Part shown: piece by piece, positions 8,387-17,273 of the stretch | How positions within the stretch are numbered: position 1 is the first letter of the stretch | How the letters are laid out: every line of letters begins with the position of its first letter | Assembly (NCBI RefSeq): GCF_030326305.1 | Contig: NZ_JACAKB010000015.1 | Coordinates: 1 to 64,000, forward strand | Source: Myroides odoratimimus | GTDB taxonomy: Bacteria; Bacteroidota; Bacteroidia; Flavobacteriales; Flavobacteriaceae | Length of the DNA stretch: 64,000 bases | Direction of reading: 5' to 3' | Position numbers and translations under genes: made by a program | Notes under the pieces: generated by a model | Seen by the model: the letters and a program-made list of their open reading frames with translations, nothing else | What the model was told of the DNA's origin: nothing | Database searches by the model: none

Positions 8387-11176
8387 ATGAATAGAATAAA
8401 AAGACACCTGATACAGTTAAGCGTATTGTTAGTTTCTACTTATAATTATGCACAAGTACAGACAATTAAAGAAGGGAGTGAAGATTATGTATTACTTGCT
8501 AATCGTGAGTTTAACGAGAATAAATGGGAATCAGGTAAGAAGATTGTAGATAAAGGGGTGTTAGAAGACCCTAAAGATGCAGATCTGCGCATGTTATTGG
8601 GAAAGTATTACCACTATATTAAACAATATGATAAAGCGAGGTATGAGTTAGTTAAGGCTATCGAATTAGACCCTGGTCAAATAGATGCTAGACATATCTT
8701 AGTAAATGTAGAAACAGAGACCAAGCGTTATTCTAGTGCGATATGTTATGTCAATGAGATACTAGAAGTACAGCCATACTTAAAAAGTCTATGGAAGAGA
8801 AAAATACACTTATTTGAACTGCAAGGCAATCATGTAGAAGCAGATCGACTGAGAAAGAGATTATATCAGATATATCCTTCTGATCAGGATTTAAAGAAAG
8901 AATATGCTTATAGTGTAGAGCTAGAAGTACTAAAGAATCAAACGTTAGGTGATTTTGATAAAACAATTTCTTTAAATAAAGAATTGATAAAGAATGATCC
9001 AAAGAATGTAGAGTATCATTTAGTACTGATTAACGATTATATAAAGACAGCTGATTGGAACAATGCTCTTATTCACATCGAGAGGGCACTCACTTTGTTT
9101 CCAAACAATGTAGCTCTGCAAAACAAGAAGATAGGTGTATTATCAGATCAGAAGAGATATGATTTGTTATTGCAATTTTTACAACAATCTAAATTGACTC
9201 AGCAATATAATTATTACACTTTAGAAGCAGCTAGACACGCCAAGTTAACAGCTCCTTTTGACTTGTATAGTAATGTATTGAGCGGTAACCCTCGTAATGG
9301 AGAAGCTTTTAATTATGTGTTTAATCAACTTATCGCTCAACAGCAATATGAGGAGGCGTTGTATCAGCTAAATAAGTATAAAAAGGCATCAGGAGCTAGT
9401 AAAGAGTTAGCACTAAAAGAACTACAAGTCCATACTCGTATGGGAAATACAACTAAAGCAAAAGCTTTAGTCAAACAACTATATACTAGTTATCCTGGCG
9501 ATATGGAAGTACAAGATTCTTATTATCAGATTACACTAGAAGAAGCTAAAGGTTTTATGCTAGAAGAGCAGTATGAATATGCTATTGATAGGTGGCATAT
9601 TCTATTAAGGTCATCAGATAAGGAGATTACCTCATTAGGTTATATGGGATTGTATAGAGCTTATGTAGCGAAGGGAGACTATACTAGTGCACTACATACA
9701 TTGAATCAATATGAACTAAACGCGAATGAGTCTATTCATCTAGGCTTTAAAAAAGCAGATTTATATTTTAAACTACATAAGTATAACGAAGCTTTAGCAG
9801 CCTATGAAGAAGAGCTTATTGCTTTAGATTTAGATAAGCGAAAATCGTATCTGCCAGGTTATCAGGAGTTGTGTACAGCTATTGTTAAAGACCAGAATGA
9901 ACATTTTTTATATAGCGAAAGCTTGTATTATGTTAAACGTTGGCTAGCTCATGACCCTACTAATAAAACAGCACTTGTGTATGCAGTTAACTTATCTCAT
10001 CAGTTAAAGAGAGAAGAAGAAATGGAAGCCTATTTACAAAGAGGAGTAGAGGTGTATCCAGAAGAAGTCTTCTTTCAGGTGAAGTTAGCAGAGTATCAGG
10101 GAAATGTAGCAACAGATTACCCCCCTATTTACAATGCTATATTATCGCAAGTGATACAACAACCTTATCATGAACTAGCACTTAGTACCTATGAAGAAAT
10201 CAGTGAGAAATATGCTTTACAGTTGATCAAAGAGAATCAGACTGATCAGGCTCTAAGCGTATTAGACGAAACCTTAGCATACTTACCTAATAGTAGAGTT
10301 ATAAAATATACTAAAGGATTAGTATTAGAAAAGCAAAAGAAATATGCAGAGGCTTATGCTTATCAGCTTTTCTATGACCCATCACCTATAGAGTTAGAAG
10401 AGTATAAAAAGCACTTACAGTTCTTAGCTTATAAATCATTGAGAAATGAGATAGGTATAGAGTACTTGCGCAGTCACTTTGATGATGAGTCTAGTAAGAA
10501 GCACTCTATAGCTTCAGTTCATTACACTTATCATGCGCTAAAGAATAGTTATACTATCGGAACGAATTATACAGCTAGAGAAGCAGGTCGTGGTATTCAA
10601 GGTCATTTTGATTGGGCTAGAACCTGGAGTGATAAGTGGAGCAGTAATGCTAATATAGCTTTTGCAGATTCTTACTTCCCTAAGTTCTCTATTAATGGAT
10701 CTGTGTTCAGAGACTTTAACTTTTTAGGCGGTGTAGAATTAGAACTAGGAGCAGGGTATCGAATATTCCAAAAGGATAAAGAGGTATCAAATACTAGTGA
10801 TAATATGTTTAATATAGTTCTAGGAGCGACTAAGCAAACTGACCAATACAGTCTAAATATGAAGCTAAACAATTTCTTTAGCAATCATAAATGGATGTAT
10901 AACCTATCTGTGAATGCGAGATATTTTCTATCCTCACCTAAGCATTTTATTGCAGCTAATGCAGGCGTGGGATCATCTCCTGATGTTGAGTTAATCGATT
11001 ATCAGCTGTATGATACATTTGATGTGTTGAATACCAATGTAGGAGCAGGATACGGAACAGTATTGTTCAAGAATGTTACAGGTAGTATTATGGGAAGTTG
11101 GTATAACTACAAGGATAATCAGTTGAAGTATAAGAATTTTTACAATCTATATTTTGCAATAAATGTGGTTTTCTAA
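8387..11176 (+). CDS. TPR protein with C-terminal outer-membrane beta-barrel (YaiO-like)
   Basis: A 929-residue secreted protein. A signal peptide (about 1-22, ending NYAQ) precedes a long TPR superhelix (about 25-690) with units such as AKYELVKAIELDP-type helices. The last about 225 residues (705-929) are alternating aromatic beta strands resembling the YaiO outer-membrane barrel domain and end in a terminal F. Periplasmic TPRs plus an OM barrel is the layout of PgaA and BcsC, which guide and export nascent polysaccharide. It begins 12 bp after the synthase stop and its 3' end overlaps the next gene by 14 bp, so the genes are one operon. The export role is an inference from architecture. Confidence 0.85.
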   Translation: MNRIKRHLIQLSVLLVSTYNYAQVQTIKEGSEDYVLLANREFNENKWESGKKIVDKGVLEDPKDADLRMLLGKYYHYIKQYDKARYELVKAIELDPGQIDARHILVNVETETKRYSSAICYVNEILEVQPYLKSLWKRKIHLFELQGNHVEADRLRKRLYQIYPSDQDLKKEYAYSVELEVLKNQTLGDFDKTISLNKELIKNDPKNVEYHLVLINDYIKTADWNNALIHIERALTLFPNNVALQNKKIGVLSDQKRYDLLLQFLQQSKLTQQYNYYTLEAARHAKLTAPFDLYSNVLSGNPRNGEAFNYVFNQLIAQQQYEEALYQLNKYKKASGASKELALKELQVHTRMGNTTKAKALVKQLYTSYPGDMEVQDSYYQITLEEAKGFMLEEQYEYAIDRWHILLRSSDKEITSLGYMGLYRAYVAKGDYTSALHTLNQYELNANESIHLGFKKADLYFKLHKYNEALAAYEEELIALDLDKRKSYLPGYQELCTAIVKDQNEHFLYSESLYYVKRWLAHDPTNKTALVYAVNLSHQLKREEEMEAYLQRGVEVYPEEVFFQVKLAEYQGNVATDYPPIYNAILSQVIQQPYHELALSTYEEISEKYALQLIKENQTDQALSVLDETLAYLPNSRVIKYTKGLVLEKQKKYAEAYAYQLFYDPSPIELEEYKKHLQFLAYKSLRNEIGIEYLRSHFDDESSKKHSIASVHYTYHALKNSYTIGTNYTAREAGRGIQGHFDWARTWSDKWSSNANIAFADSYFPKFSINGSVFRDFNFLGGVELELGAGYRIFQKDKEVSNTSDNMFNIVLGATKQTDQYSLNMKLNNFFSNHKWMYNLSVNARYFLSSPKHFIAANAGVGSSPDVELIDYQLYDTFDVLNTNVGAGYGTVLFKNVTGSIMGSWYNYKDNQLKYKNFYNLYFAINVVF

Positions 11177-13316
11177 TATAATTAAATACTCGTTGTTATC
11201 TGTCTTATTCTGCATCTATGGCTGTAAGGCGAATACTTCAGAAAAATTGAGCAGTGAATATTACGTTATTCATGCAGATGATGTGTTTGAGAGCAAGTTG
11301 TGGGCAGATTATTTATACAAGCATCTGATGAGACGTACTTCTACTCATCCTATTGTAGAAATGGCTATAGGGAATGAAGAACAAGATAGTGCCAAACATA
11401 TTTATATAACAATGGATCAGACTCTAGAGCATGATTATTACATTCAGCATGATCATCAAGGTTTGCGTATTAAGGCTAGAGATGAGCAGACTATAAAATG
11501 GGTGATATATCAGCTAATAGAAGCGATATCAGAAGAGGATTCTCGTTTTCTAACAGCAGATTTGCCACCAGCTATATTAGATTTTGTCACAGGGTGTAGT
11601 ACAAATGACTTTACTTATAGAGAACCTCATTACCTAGAGAATTTGTTATTAGATCAGTCTGGTGTATTAGGAAATAATAATGTGGAAGAAGATTGGGGTA
11701 TTTGGGGGCATAACATTGCTAAAGCGATTCCTTCTGAGCCTAAACCTATAATCTATGCGAGAGTAAATGAACAAGTAAACAGAGATCAGTTCTGTTTCAC
11801 TTCAGGGGATTTATATGCTTATCTATCAGAATACATTATTGATAACTATGGTTATGGGGTGGAGGGCTCAGAGCATTATCGTTTTGTGATTGCACCTAAT
11901 GACAACGCCATTGTGTGTAGCTGTGCAGGATGCCTAGATGTGAATAAGTCTACTGCTCAGGCCTCAGAGTCTGTCGCTCATCTGATTAATAAACTAGCTA
12001 GACGATTTCCGAAGTATGAGTTCTATATGTTAGCTTATTTATCAACTAAGACAGTGCCTAAGATGACTTTAGAACCTAATGTAGGAGTGATGATAAGTAC
12101 GATAGATATCCCTAAAGGAGTAGCTCTAAAAGAGAAGTATCTAGCTCAGAAGGATGTACAAGATTTTATATCTGATATCAAGACGTGGCGTACGAAGACC
12201 AATAAGGTTCTCTTATGGGATTATAGCTCTAATTTTGATGATTATCTAAGCCCAATACCAGTTCTTTATGGGGTACAACACCAATTTAAGTTTTTTAAAA
12301 ATCTTGGTGTACAAGGGATCTTTTTAAATGCTAGTGGATATGATTATTCTTCTTTCTCAGATGTGCAGAATTATGTTGCTACCTCTCTGATGAAAGATAT
12401 TGATACAGATGTAGAAGAGTTAATTAGAAGGTATTTTAAGAAGGAGTATCCCATAAGTGGAGAATTGCTCAGTACTTATTATATCTGCCTAGAGAAGCGT
12501 TATAATCAAGCCAATAAACCATATAATATGTATGGTTCCCCAGAGGAAAACTTTACTACCTACTTAGATCCACAAGAGTTTATTCATTTCTATCAGTCTT
12601 TAGCAAAACAAGTTTTACTTACAAGTGGAGAAGAGAGAAAGAAGTTAGATAAACTATATACTGCACTTACTTTTACTCGCTTACAATTAGCGTATTATCG
12701 TGCCTCTGATCATCTAGGAGCTATTGATGTAAAAGGAAACTCAATCACCTTTAAACAAGAACTCAAAAATGGCTTAGAGGTATTAAATCTAGCTAAAGAG
12801 CGAGGAATACTGAAATATAAAGAAGCAGAAGGTAATGTAGACAATTATCTAACTAGTTGGAGAGAAATTGTAGCTAAAGAAGGACAAGAAAGCTTTCTTC
12901 TCCTAAAACCTATAATAGTTAAAAACAGCACAGGTAAAGTAATAACCTCGAGTATGTTATTAAGTAATGGATTGTTAGGCTTTAGAACAGATTATCATTT
13001 AGGATGGTATATATCTCCAGAGAATAAGTGGTCTGTAGAGTTTAATACAGCTCATATAGAAGGTGTGAAAACACTTGCTTTGCGCTTTTTATGTAATAAA
13101 AAGCATCAGTTTGAGTCACCTGCTCTTATAGAGTTACGACTAGATGGGAAGTTAGTCAAGACTATTGATTCAGCTTCTTACCACCTGACGGATAGTATAG
13201 CAGAATTCTCGACTTATATTGATTTTAATCAAAGTGAGAAAATGGAGATTGTCTTTACAAAGAAGGAAGGAAGCAGAGTGACTATAGCTCTTGATGAAAT
13301 ACAAATAACTAATTAA
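11163..13316 (+). CDS. DUF4838 lipoprotein, putative glycoside hydrolase
   Basis: A 717-residue lipoprotein (lipobox ending at C21). The middle part matches the DUF4838 family, distantly related to alpha-glucuronidase/hexosaminidase-type TIM barrels. Its characteristic features include CSCAGC (C252, C254, C257), the preceding APNDN stretch and the WDYSSNFDDY segment. About 180 C-terminal residues look like a beta-sandwich carbohydrate-binding domain. The start overlaps the exporter gene by 14 bp, implying coupled translation. In PNAG and alginate systems the same position is held by a chain-modifying or cleaving enzyme (PgaB, AlgL), so a polysaccharide-trimming role at the outer membrane is a reasonable inference. 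Substrate and activity are not shown by sequence. Confidence 0.78.
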   Translation: MWFSNIIKYSLLSVLFCIYGCKANTSEKLSSEYYVIHADDVFESKLWADYLYKHLMRRTSTHPIVEMAIGNEEQDSAKHIYITMDQTLEHDYYIQHDHQGLRIKARDEQTIKWVIYQLIEAISEEDSRFLTADLPPAILDFVTGCSTNDFTYREPHYLENLLLDQSGVLGNNNVEEDWGIWGHNIAKAIPSEPKPIIYARVNEQVNRDQFCFTSGDLYAYLSEYIIDNYGYGVEGSEHYRFVIAPNDNAIVCSCAGCLDVNKSTAQASESVAHLINKLARRFPKYEFYMLAYLSTKTVPKMTLEPNVGVMISTIDIPKGVALKEKYLAQKDVQDFISDIKTWRTKTNKVLLWDYSSNFDDYLSPIPVLYGVQHQFKFFKNLGVQGIFLNASGYDYSSFSDVQNYVATSLMKDIDTDVEELIRRYFKKEYPISGELLSTYYICLEKRYNQANKPYNMYGSPEENFTTYLDPQEFIHFYQSLAKQVLLTSGEERKKLDKLYTALTFTRLQLAYYRASDHLGAIDVKGNSITFKQELKNGLEVLNLAKERGILKYKEAEGNVDNYLTSWREIVAKEGQESFLLLKPIIVKNSTGKVITSSMLLSNGLLGFRTDYHLGWYISPENKWSVEFNTAHIEGVKTLALRFLCNKKHQFESPALIELRLDGKLVKTIDSASYHLTDSIAEFSTYIDFNQSEKMEIVFTKKEGSRVTIALDEIQITN

Positions 13317-13322
13317 AATATA

Positions 13323-13832
13323 ATGAGTAGAATAAAATATACACTCTTCATTCTATTGTTCTTTACGCTATTAGTGGGATGTAAAGGAGGAGAAGGAGAG
13401 ACAACCAGTTTAGAAATTGTTGATAACGACAGACATTATTATCCAGTTATTCAAGGAGAAGAGAAGACAATGGTATTTCCTTTAGTGAATAAAGGAGATA
13501 ACCCATTTGTTCTAAAAGACATTATAGTGTCTTGTGGTTGTATAGTTGCCCATACAGCTTCGTTAAAACATATTCCAGCAGGAGGAGAAGGAAAACTTGT
13601 ATTAAAGTTTGATACGACTAAAAACATTGGGTATGTAAAGCATTATGTCACACTATATGGAAACTTTGATACCGTAGAGAACATAGAAGTCACTTTTGAC
13701 TTAAATGTAGTGCCAGATGCACATTATACTAAAGATTATGAAGAGTTGTATAGCTTACATAAGGGAAGTACAGCAGAAGACCTAGTAGATGGTACTATAG
13801 ACCGTGATTATTATTTAGATGTAAAACAATAA
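13323..13832 (+). CDS. DUF1573 lipoprotein
   Basis: A 169-residue lipoprotein with lipobox LLVGC (C20). The body is one DUF1573 beta-sandwich: typical segments are the FPLVNKGDNPFVLKDI strand, the SCGC motif near 62-65 and the PAGGEGKLVLKFDT stretch. DUF1573 folds resemble ASH/MSP-type Ig domains and commonly occur in Bacteroidota envelope proteins. It is 6 bp from the DUF4838 gene and 8 bp from galE, clearly within the operon. It may be a structural partner of the export complex at the outer membrane; this is inferred from location. Confidence 0.85.
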   Translation: MSRIKYTLFILLFFTLLVGCKGGEGETTSLEIVDNDRHYYPVIQGEEKTMVFPLVNKGDNPFVLKDIIVSCGCIVAHTASLKHIPAGGEGKLVLKFDTTKNIGYVKHYVTLYGNFDTVENIEVTFDLNVVPDAHYTKDYEELYSLHKGSTAEDLVDGTIDRDYYLDVKQ

Positions 13833-13840
13833 AATAGAAG

Positions 13841-14848
13841 ATGAAAAAGATATTAGTGACTGGAGGACTAGGATATATAGGGTCTCATACGGTAGTGGAG
13901 TTATTAGAGAATAATTATGAGGTAGTGATAGTGGATGATTTATCCAATTCTGAAGAAGATGTCTTACAGAATATTAAGAAGCTTACAACGGTAGTACCTC
14001 AGTTATATTGTATAGATTTAAAAGACAGTCATCGAGTAGCAGAGCTGTTTGATGAACATAACTTTGATGGAGTGATTCATTTTGCAGCTTATAAATCAGT
14101 AGGAGAAAGTCAAGCAATTCCTTTAGAATATTATAGTAATAATATAGGTTCGTTACTCAATATTCTACAAGAAATGAAGAAACACAACCTGAGTAATTTT
14201 ATTTTTAGTTCTTCTTGTACTGTATACGGGCAGGCTGATATCATGCCTATCAGTGAAAGTACTCCTCTAAAGATGCCAGAATCATGCTATGGAAAGACTA
14301 AGCAAATGGGAGAAGAGATTATACGTGATTATGTTGAAGCAGAACAAAAAAGAGCAACTTTGTTGAGGTATTTTAATCCTATAGGCGCTCATCCATCAGG
14401 ATTACTTGGAGAAATGCCTAAAGGGATACCTAATAATTTAATCCCTTATGTAGTACAGACAGCAGCAGGTGTCAGAGAATGTTTGAATGTATTCGGAGAT
14501 GATTACGAGACAGAAGATGGAACCGCTATTCGAGATTATATCTATGTGATAGACTTAGCTAAAGCTCATGTGGCAGCACTAAAGAAATTGTTGTCTAGTG
14601 AAGAGGATAAAGTACTAGATATATTTAACCTTGGGACAGGAAAGGGAACTTCTGTATTAGAGATAGTCAAGAGCTTTGAAAGAATTAATGATATAAAAGT
14701 ACCGTTTAAGATCTGTGATAGAAGAGCAGGTGATATCGAAATAGCCTTTGCAGATGCATCTAAAGCAGAGTTAGAATTACAGTGGAAAGCAAATACGACT
14801 ATTGAAGAATCGTTAAGAACAGCATGGAACTGGCAGCAGAATTTGTAG
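13841..14848 (+). CDS. galE: UDP-glucose 4-epimerase
   Basis: A 335-residue cytoplasmic short-chain dehydrogenase/reductase. The NAD-binding motif GGLGYIGS is at 8-15, the catalytic Ser lies in SSSCTVYG (124-126) and the YxxxK pair is Y150/K154. The length and the C-terminal GTGKGTSVLE and RAGDIE motifs fit GalE, which interconverts UDP-glucose and UDP-galactose, and in some enzymes UDP-GlcNAc/GalNAc. As the last gene of the polysaccharide operon it probably supplies the nucleotide sugar. Whether it acts on N-acetyl sugars cannot be decided by eye. Confidence 0.95.
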   Translation: MKKILVTGGLGYIGSHTVVELLENNYEVVIVDDLSNSEEDVLQNIKKLTTVVPQLYCIDLKDSHRVAELFDEHNFDGVIHFAAYKSVGESQAIPLEYYSNNIGSLLNILQEMKKHNLSNFIFSSSCTVYGQADIMPISESTPLKMPESCYGKTKQMGEEIIRDYVEAEQKRATLLRYFNPIGAHPSGLLGEMPKGIPNNLIPYVVQTAAGVRECLNVFGDDYETEDGTAIRDYIYVIDLAKAHVAALKKLLSSEEDKVLDIFNLGTGKGTSVLEIVKSFERINDIKVPFKICDRRAGDIEIAFADASKAELELQWKANTTIEESLRTAWNWQQNL

Positions 14849-14881
14849 TGTAATAATTTGGCAGAGTATCGGTATTTATAC

Positions 14882-14906
14882 GCCAAAAAAAATCAATTTT
14901 TTTGGC
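14882..14906 (+). terminator. Probable terminator after galE
   Basis: GCCAAAAAAA (14882-14891) and TTTTTTTGGC (14897-14906) form a 10-bp stem with a 5-nt loop 34 bp after the galE stop. The stem is weak (A/T-rich) and has no separate T tail. Confidence 0.45.
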
Positions 14907-15297
14907 AATGAATAGGCTTGTTTCACGTATTACAAGGAACTGTGATTTTGTTTTAGAGGTGAAAAAAGTTATTTTTGCAGGATTGTGTAAAAGAGAATAA
15001 TATAAATATTTAACTGTTTTTAGAAAGAACTTTATGTTTTAGTTTCCATACAGCTATAGATAAAAGTTTGAAAAAATATAAGTAAAGTAAATAGTAATTA
15101 AGCATAAATAATACGAAGTGTTTTAATATCAAGTAGATTAAATTCCCCCCCATAAGTTTAATCGTATCTGATTTCTCCCCCTTTTAAGAATAGGTGATAG
15201 GTCACCTATAGCATTTGGTATGCTTATATATGAATACTTCTGTATTTGTTAGAATGTTTTGTTTTAATAAACAGTATTTAAAATTAAGAGTAAAAAA
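14907..15297. other. Regulatory spacer upstream of the AraC gene
   Basis: This 391-bp spacer holds two C-runs and an inverted repeat GATTAAA/TTTAATC (15136-15142, 15157-15163). It also holds the stronger palindrome at 15190-15209. No ORF was found. It probably contains the promoter and control sites of the AraC gene. Confidence 0.4.
15190..15209. promoter_or_regulatory. Palindrome upstream of AraC gene, possible operator
   Basis: ATAGGTGA and TCACCTAT form perfect 8-bp arms around TAGG. The centre lies about 98 bp before the AraC start. It could be an operator or a leader hairpin. Confidence 0.4.
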
Positions 15298-16050
15298 ATG
15301 AATGTCATATTAGCTTTATTTTTAGCTATGTTTTGTGGGGGGAATGTAGCTTTAGCAGTAAATAAAGAACAAGCCGTAAGTGAATTAAATAATAACATTT
15401 ACAGTGCTAAAATTAGAGTCTTAGGACTGATAGAGGATTTAGATGTTTTATTAGAAAATAATGATAAGGTATATACTAGATCAGAAGAGAGATCAGAGAA
15501 CAAACTGTATAATATCTTTTACCTATTTAATGCCATAGCTCTTCTTTTAGTGGCATCTGCAGGTGTTTTTTATTTAAGGTATGTTCGGGGATTAAGAAGA
15601 ACAGTAAAGCAATTTATGGAGTCTGCTGAGGACCTAGAAGAACAAGGTAATGAAGAAGATAGTACAGAAGAAAAACGGTATATCACAGAAGAGAAAGAAC
15701 AGGATATCTTACATAAGATAACCCACTTCGAGAAAGAACAGGGATATTTAGATAAAGATATTTCCCTTAATGTACTCGCAGGGAGCATAGGCGTTAATCA
15801 TCGATATTTATCTTATGTGATTAATAAGAATAAAGAATGCGACTTCGCAACCTATGTCAATGAACTGAGAATAGGATATATCGTCTCTTGCTTAAAACAA
15901 GATCCTAAATTTTTAAAGTATAAGATTAGCTATTTAGCAGAACAATGTGGTTTTGCTTCTCACAGCCGATTCACTGTCACCTTCAAAAAAGTGACCGGAG
16001 ATTCTCCGTCAGTTTTTATCAGCAAACTAAAGACTAAGGATACAGCTTAA
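15298..16050 (+). CDS. Membrane-tethered AraC-family regulator
   Basis: A 250-residue protein with a signal-like N-terminus (1-20) and a short periplasmic segment of about 50 residues. A TM helix follows at about 71-93, then an acidic cytoplasmic linker and an AraC-type double helix-turn-helix at about 140-245 (LNVLAGSIGVNHRYLSYVIN; YLAEQCGFASHSRFTVTFKK). Typical Bacteroidota relatives carry a long periplasmic TPR sensor; here it is almost absent, so this is a stripped-down version. Its place just downstream of the polysaccharide operon, after a terminator and its own regulatory spacer, suggests it may control that operon. This is inferred from position. Confidence 0.88.
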   Translation: MNVILALFLAMFCGGNVALAVNKEQAVSELNNNIYSAKIRVLGLIEDLDVLLENNDKVYTRSEERSENKLYNIFYLFNAIALLLVASAGVFYLRYVRGLRRTVKQFMESAEDLEEQGNEEDSTEEKRYITEEKEQDILHKITHFEKEQGYLDKDISLNVLAGSIGVNHRYLSYVINKNKECDFATYVNELRIGYIVSCLKQDPKFLKYKISYLAEQCGFASHSRFTVTFKKVTGDSPSVFISKLKTKDTA

Positions 16051-16062
16051 GGAAAATAAAAA

Positions 16063-16089
16063 ACTCTCTATAAGGGAGTTATAGAGAGT
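16063..16089 (-). terminator. Strong hairpin after AraC gene
   Basis: ACTCTCTATAA (16063-16073) and TTATAGAGAGT (16079-16089) form a perfect 11-bp stem with loop GGGAG. The T-run is on the minus-strand side (TTTTTTATTTT), so it would stop leftward transcription; it may also end the AraC transcript. Confidence 0.6.
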
Positions 16090-16584
16090 GAAAAAATTGA
16101 ACTGTAACTCTTATTTAGATTTGAATGAAAGAGACGTTGTATAATTGTGCGCTATCATACAGTTCTGTCATACTATGATCTGTTGGATTAAGTACAGGTA
16201 AGCGTTATAAGGTTACCTGTTGGTCTAAATAAACAGTTTTTTTGTGATTATATGGGTGCTTTGCTTCTATCACAAAGGTAATTTTAAAGATAATTTATTG
16301 ATATACTTTTTTCTCTTAGTGAGAATATTGATTTATATTTTGTCATCAATTATTTACGAGATAGCATAGTCAAACCTATTCCGAATATACCTATATTATT
16401 AGTGTAATAATTATTCTATTTGTTTATTGTTTTATTTCTTATAACAAATTTAAGGGGTTTAATAGGTTGAAAACATGATAAATAACATGTTTTTTGAAAA
16501 ATATTCTCATTATTTACTTATATCCATACTGTGTACTACTATAGCTAATGGAGTAAGGCTTGATTATTAAGGATAAGATGTAAA
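16090..16584. other. Non-coding spacer between convergent genes
   Basis: About 495 bp without an ORF. One inverted repeat is visible, ACAGGTAA (16194-16201) with TTACCTGT (16213-16220). Nothing else was recognised. Confidence 0.45.
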
Positions 16585-16619
16585 AAAAATGAGTAGTACG
16601 TATCGTACTACTCATTTTT
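16585..16619. terminator. Bidirectional terminator
   Basis: AAAAATGAGTAGTACG (16585-16600) is perfectly complementary to 16604-16619 around the loop TAT. This gives a 16-bp stem with a T-run on both strands, 5 bp past the stop of the minus-strand gene. Confidence 0.85.
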
Positions 16620-16623
16620 AAAG

Positions 16624-17271
16624 TTATATTGTTTTGAGAAGTTTCTCAGCTACTGAATCGTAATCTAATAATAGGGTATTTTCTGGTTTATAAGCTTGTT
16701 GCCACGCAAAGTTTAAGATAGTGATCTTTTGTGTAGCAGTACCATCCCATTCTGTTTTAAACCCATTTTCTTGTAAGGTTTGAACAATTTTTTTACCTAC
16801 TGAGATAGAGTCTTCCTCTTTTTCAGAGTGCATATCTTGGAAAGCAAGAGTTAAATAAGGATCTTTTTCTCTAAAGGCACGTTGAAGGTCTTGTTCGTTA
16901 TAAAAACAGATTCCTTTAGACTTCTTTCCTTTTGCCTGTAGTTGTTCTTCTATTTGATCTACTTCATAGTATCCATCATCTATAGTATATCCTGCATAAT
17001 GAAGTGCGATGATATGTTGATCCACTAGTTGGTCAAAAGCTTTTACTAACTTTTGTGTTGTAGTTGGTACATGCCAATTTTTACTTGCTTTAAGCAGTGC
17101 TCTTTCCTCTTTTAGAATAGTTTCTTTTATCCACTTTTCGTTGATTTTACCTTGTAAATCATTCTCATTGATTTCTTCAGTAATAAACTCCTCTACATCT
17201 TCACTGTCCCAAAAACCAGATTTAATGAGATAACTAATAGACTCAGCAATGAATTTTTGTTCTTCCGTCAT
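16624..17271 (-). CDS. DUF6891-like conserved protein
   Basis: A 215-residue soluble protein. The central part (roughly 70-150: AFDQLVDQHIIALHYAGYTIDDGY followed by KSKGICFYNEQDLQRAF) resembles the DUF6891 family as I remember it, whose function is unknown. An acidic N-terminal helical region precedes it. It lies 2 bp downstream of the acyl-CoA hydrolase gene and so is probably co-transcribed, although a functional link is not obvious. The family assignment is from motif memory and should be treated as tentative. Confidence 0.65.
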   Translation of the reverse strand: MTEEQKFIAESISYLIKSGFWDSEDVEEFITEEINENDLQGKINEKWIKETILKEERALLKASKNWHVPTTTQKLVKAFDQLVDQHIIALHYAGYTIDDGYYEVDQIEEQLQAKGKKSKGICFYNEQDLQRAFREKDPYLTLAFQDMHSEKEEDSISVGKKIVQTLQENGFKTEWDGTATQKITILNFAWQQAYKPENTLLLDYDSVAEKLLKTI

Positions 17272-17273
17272 GA

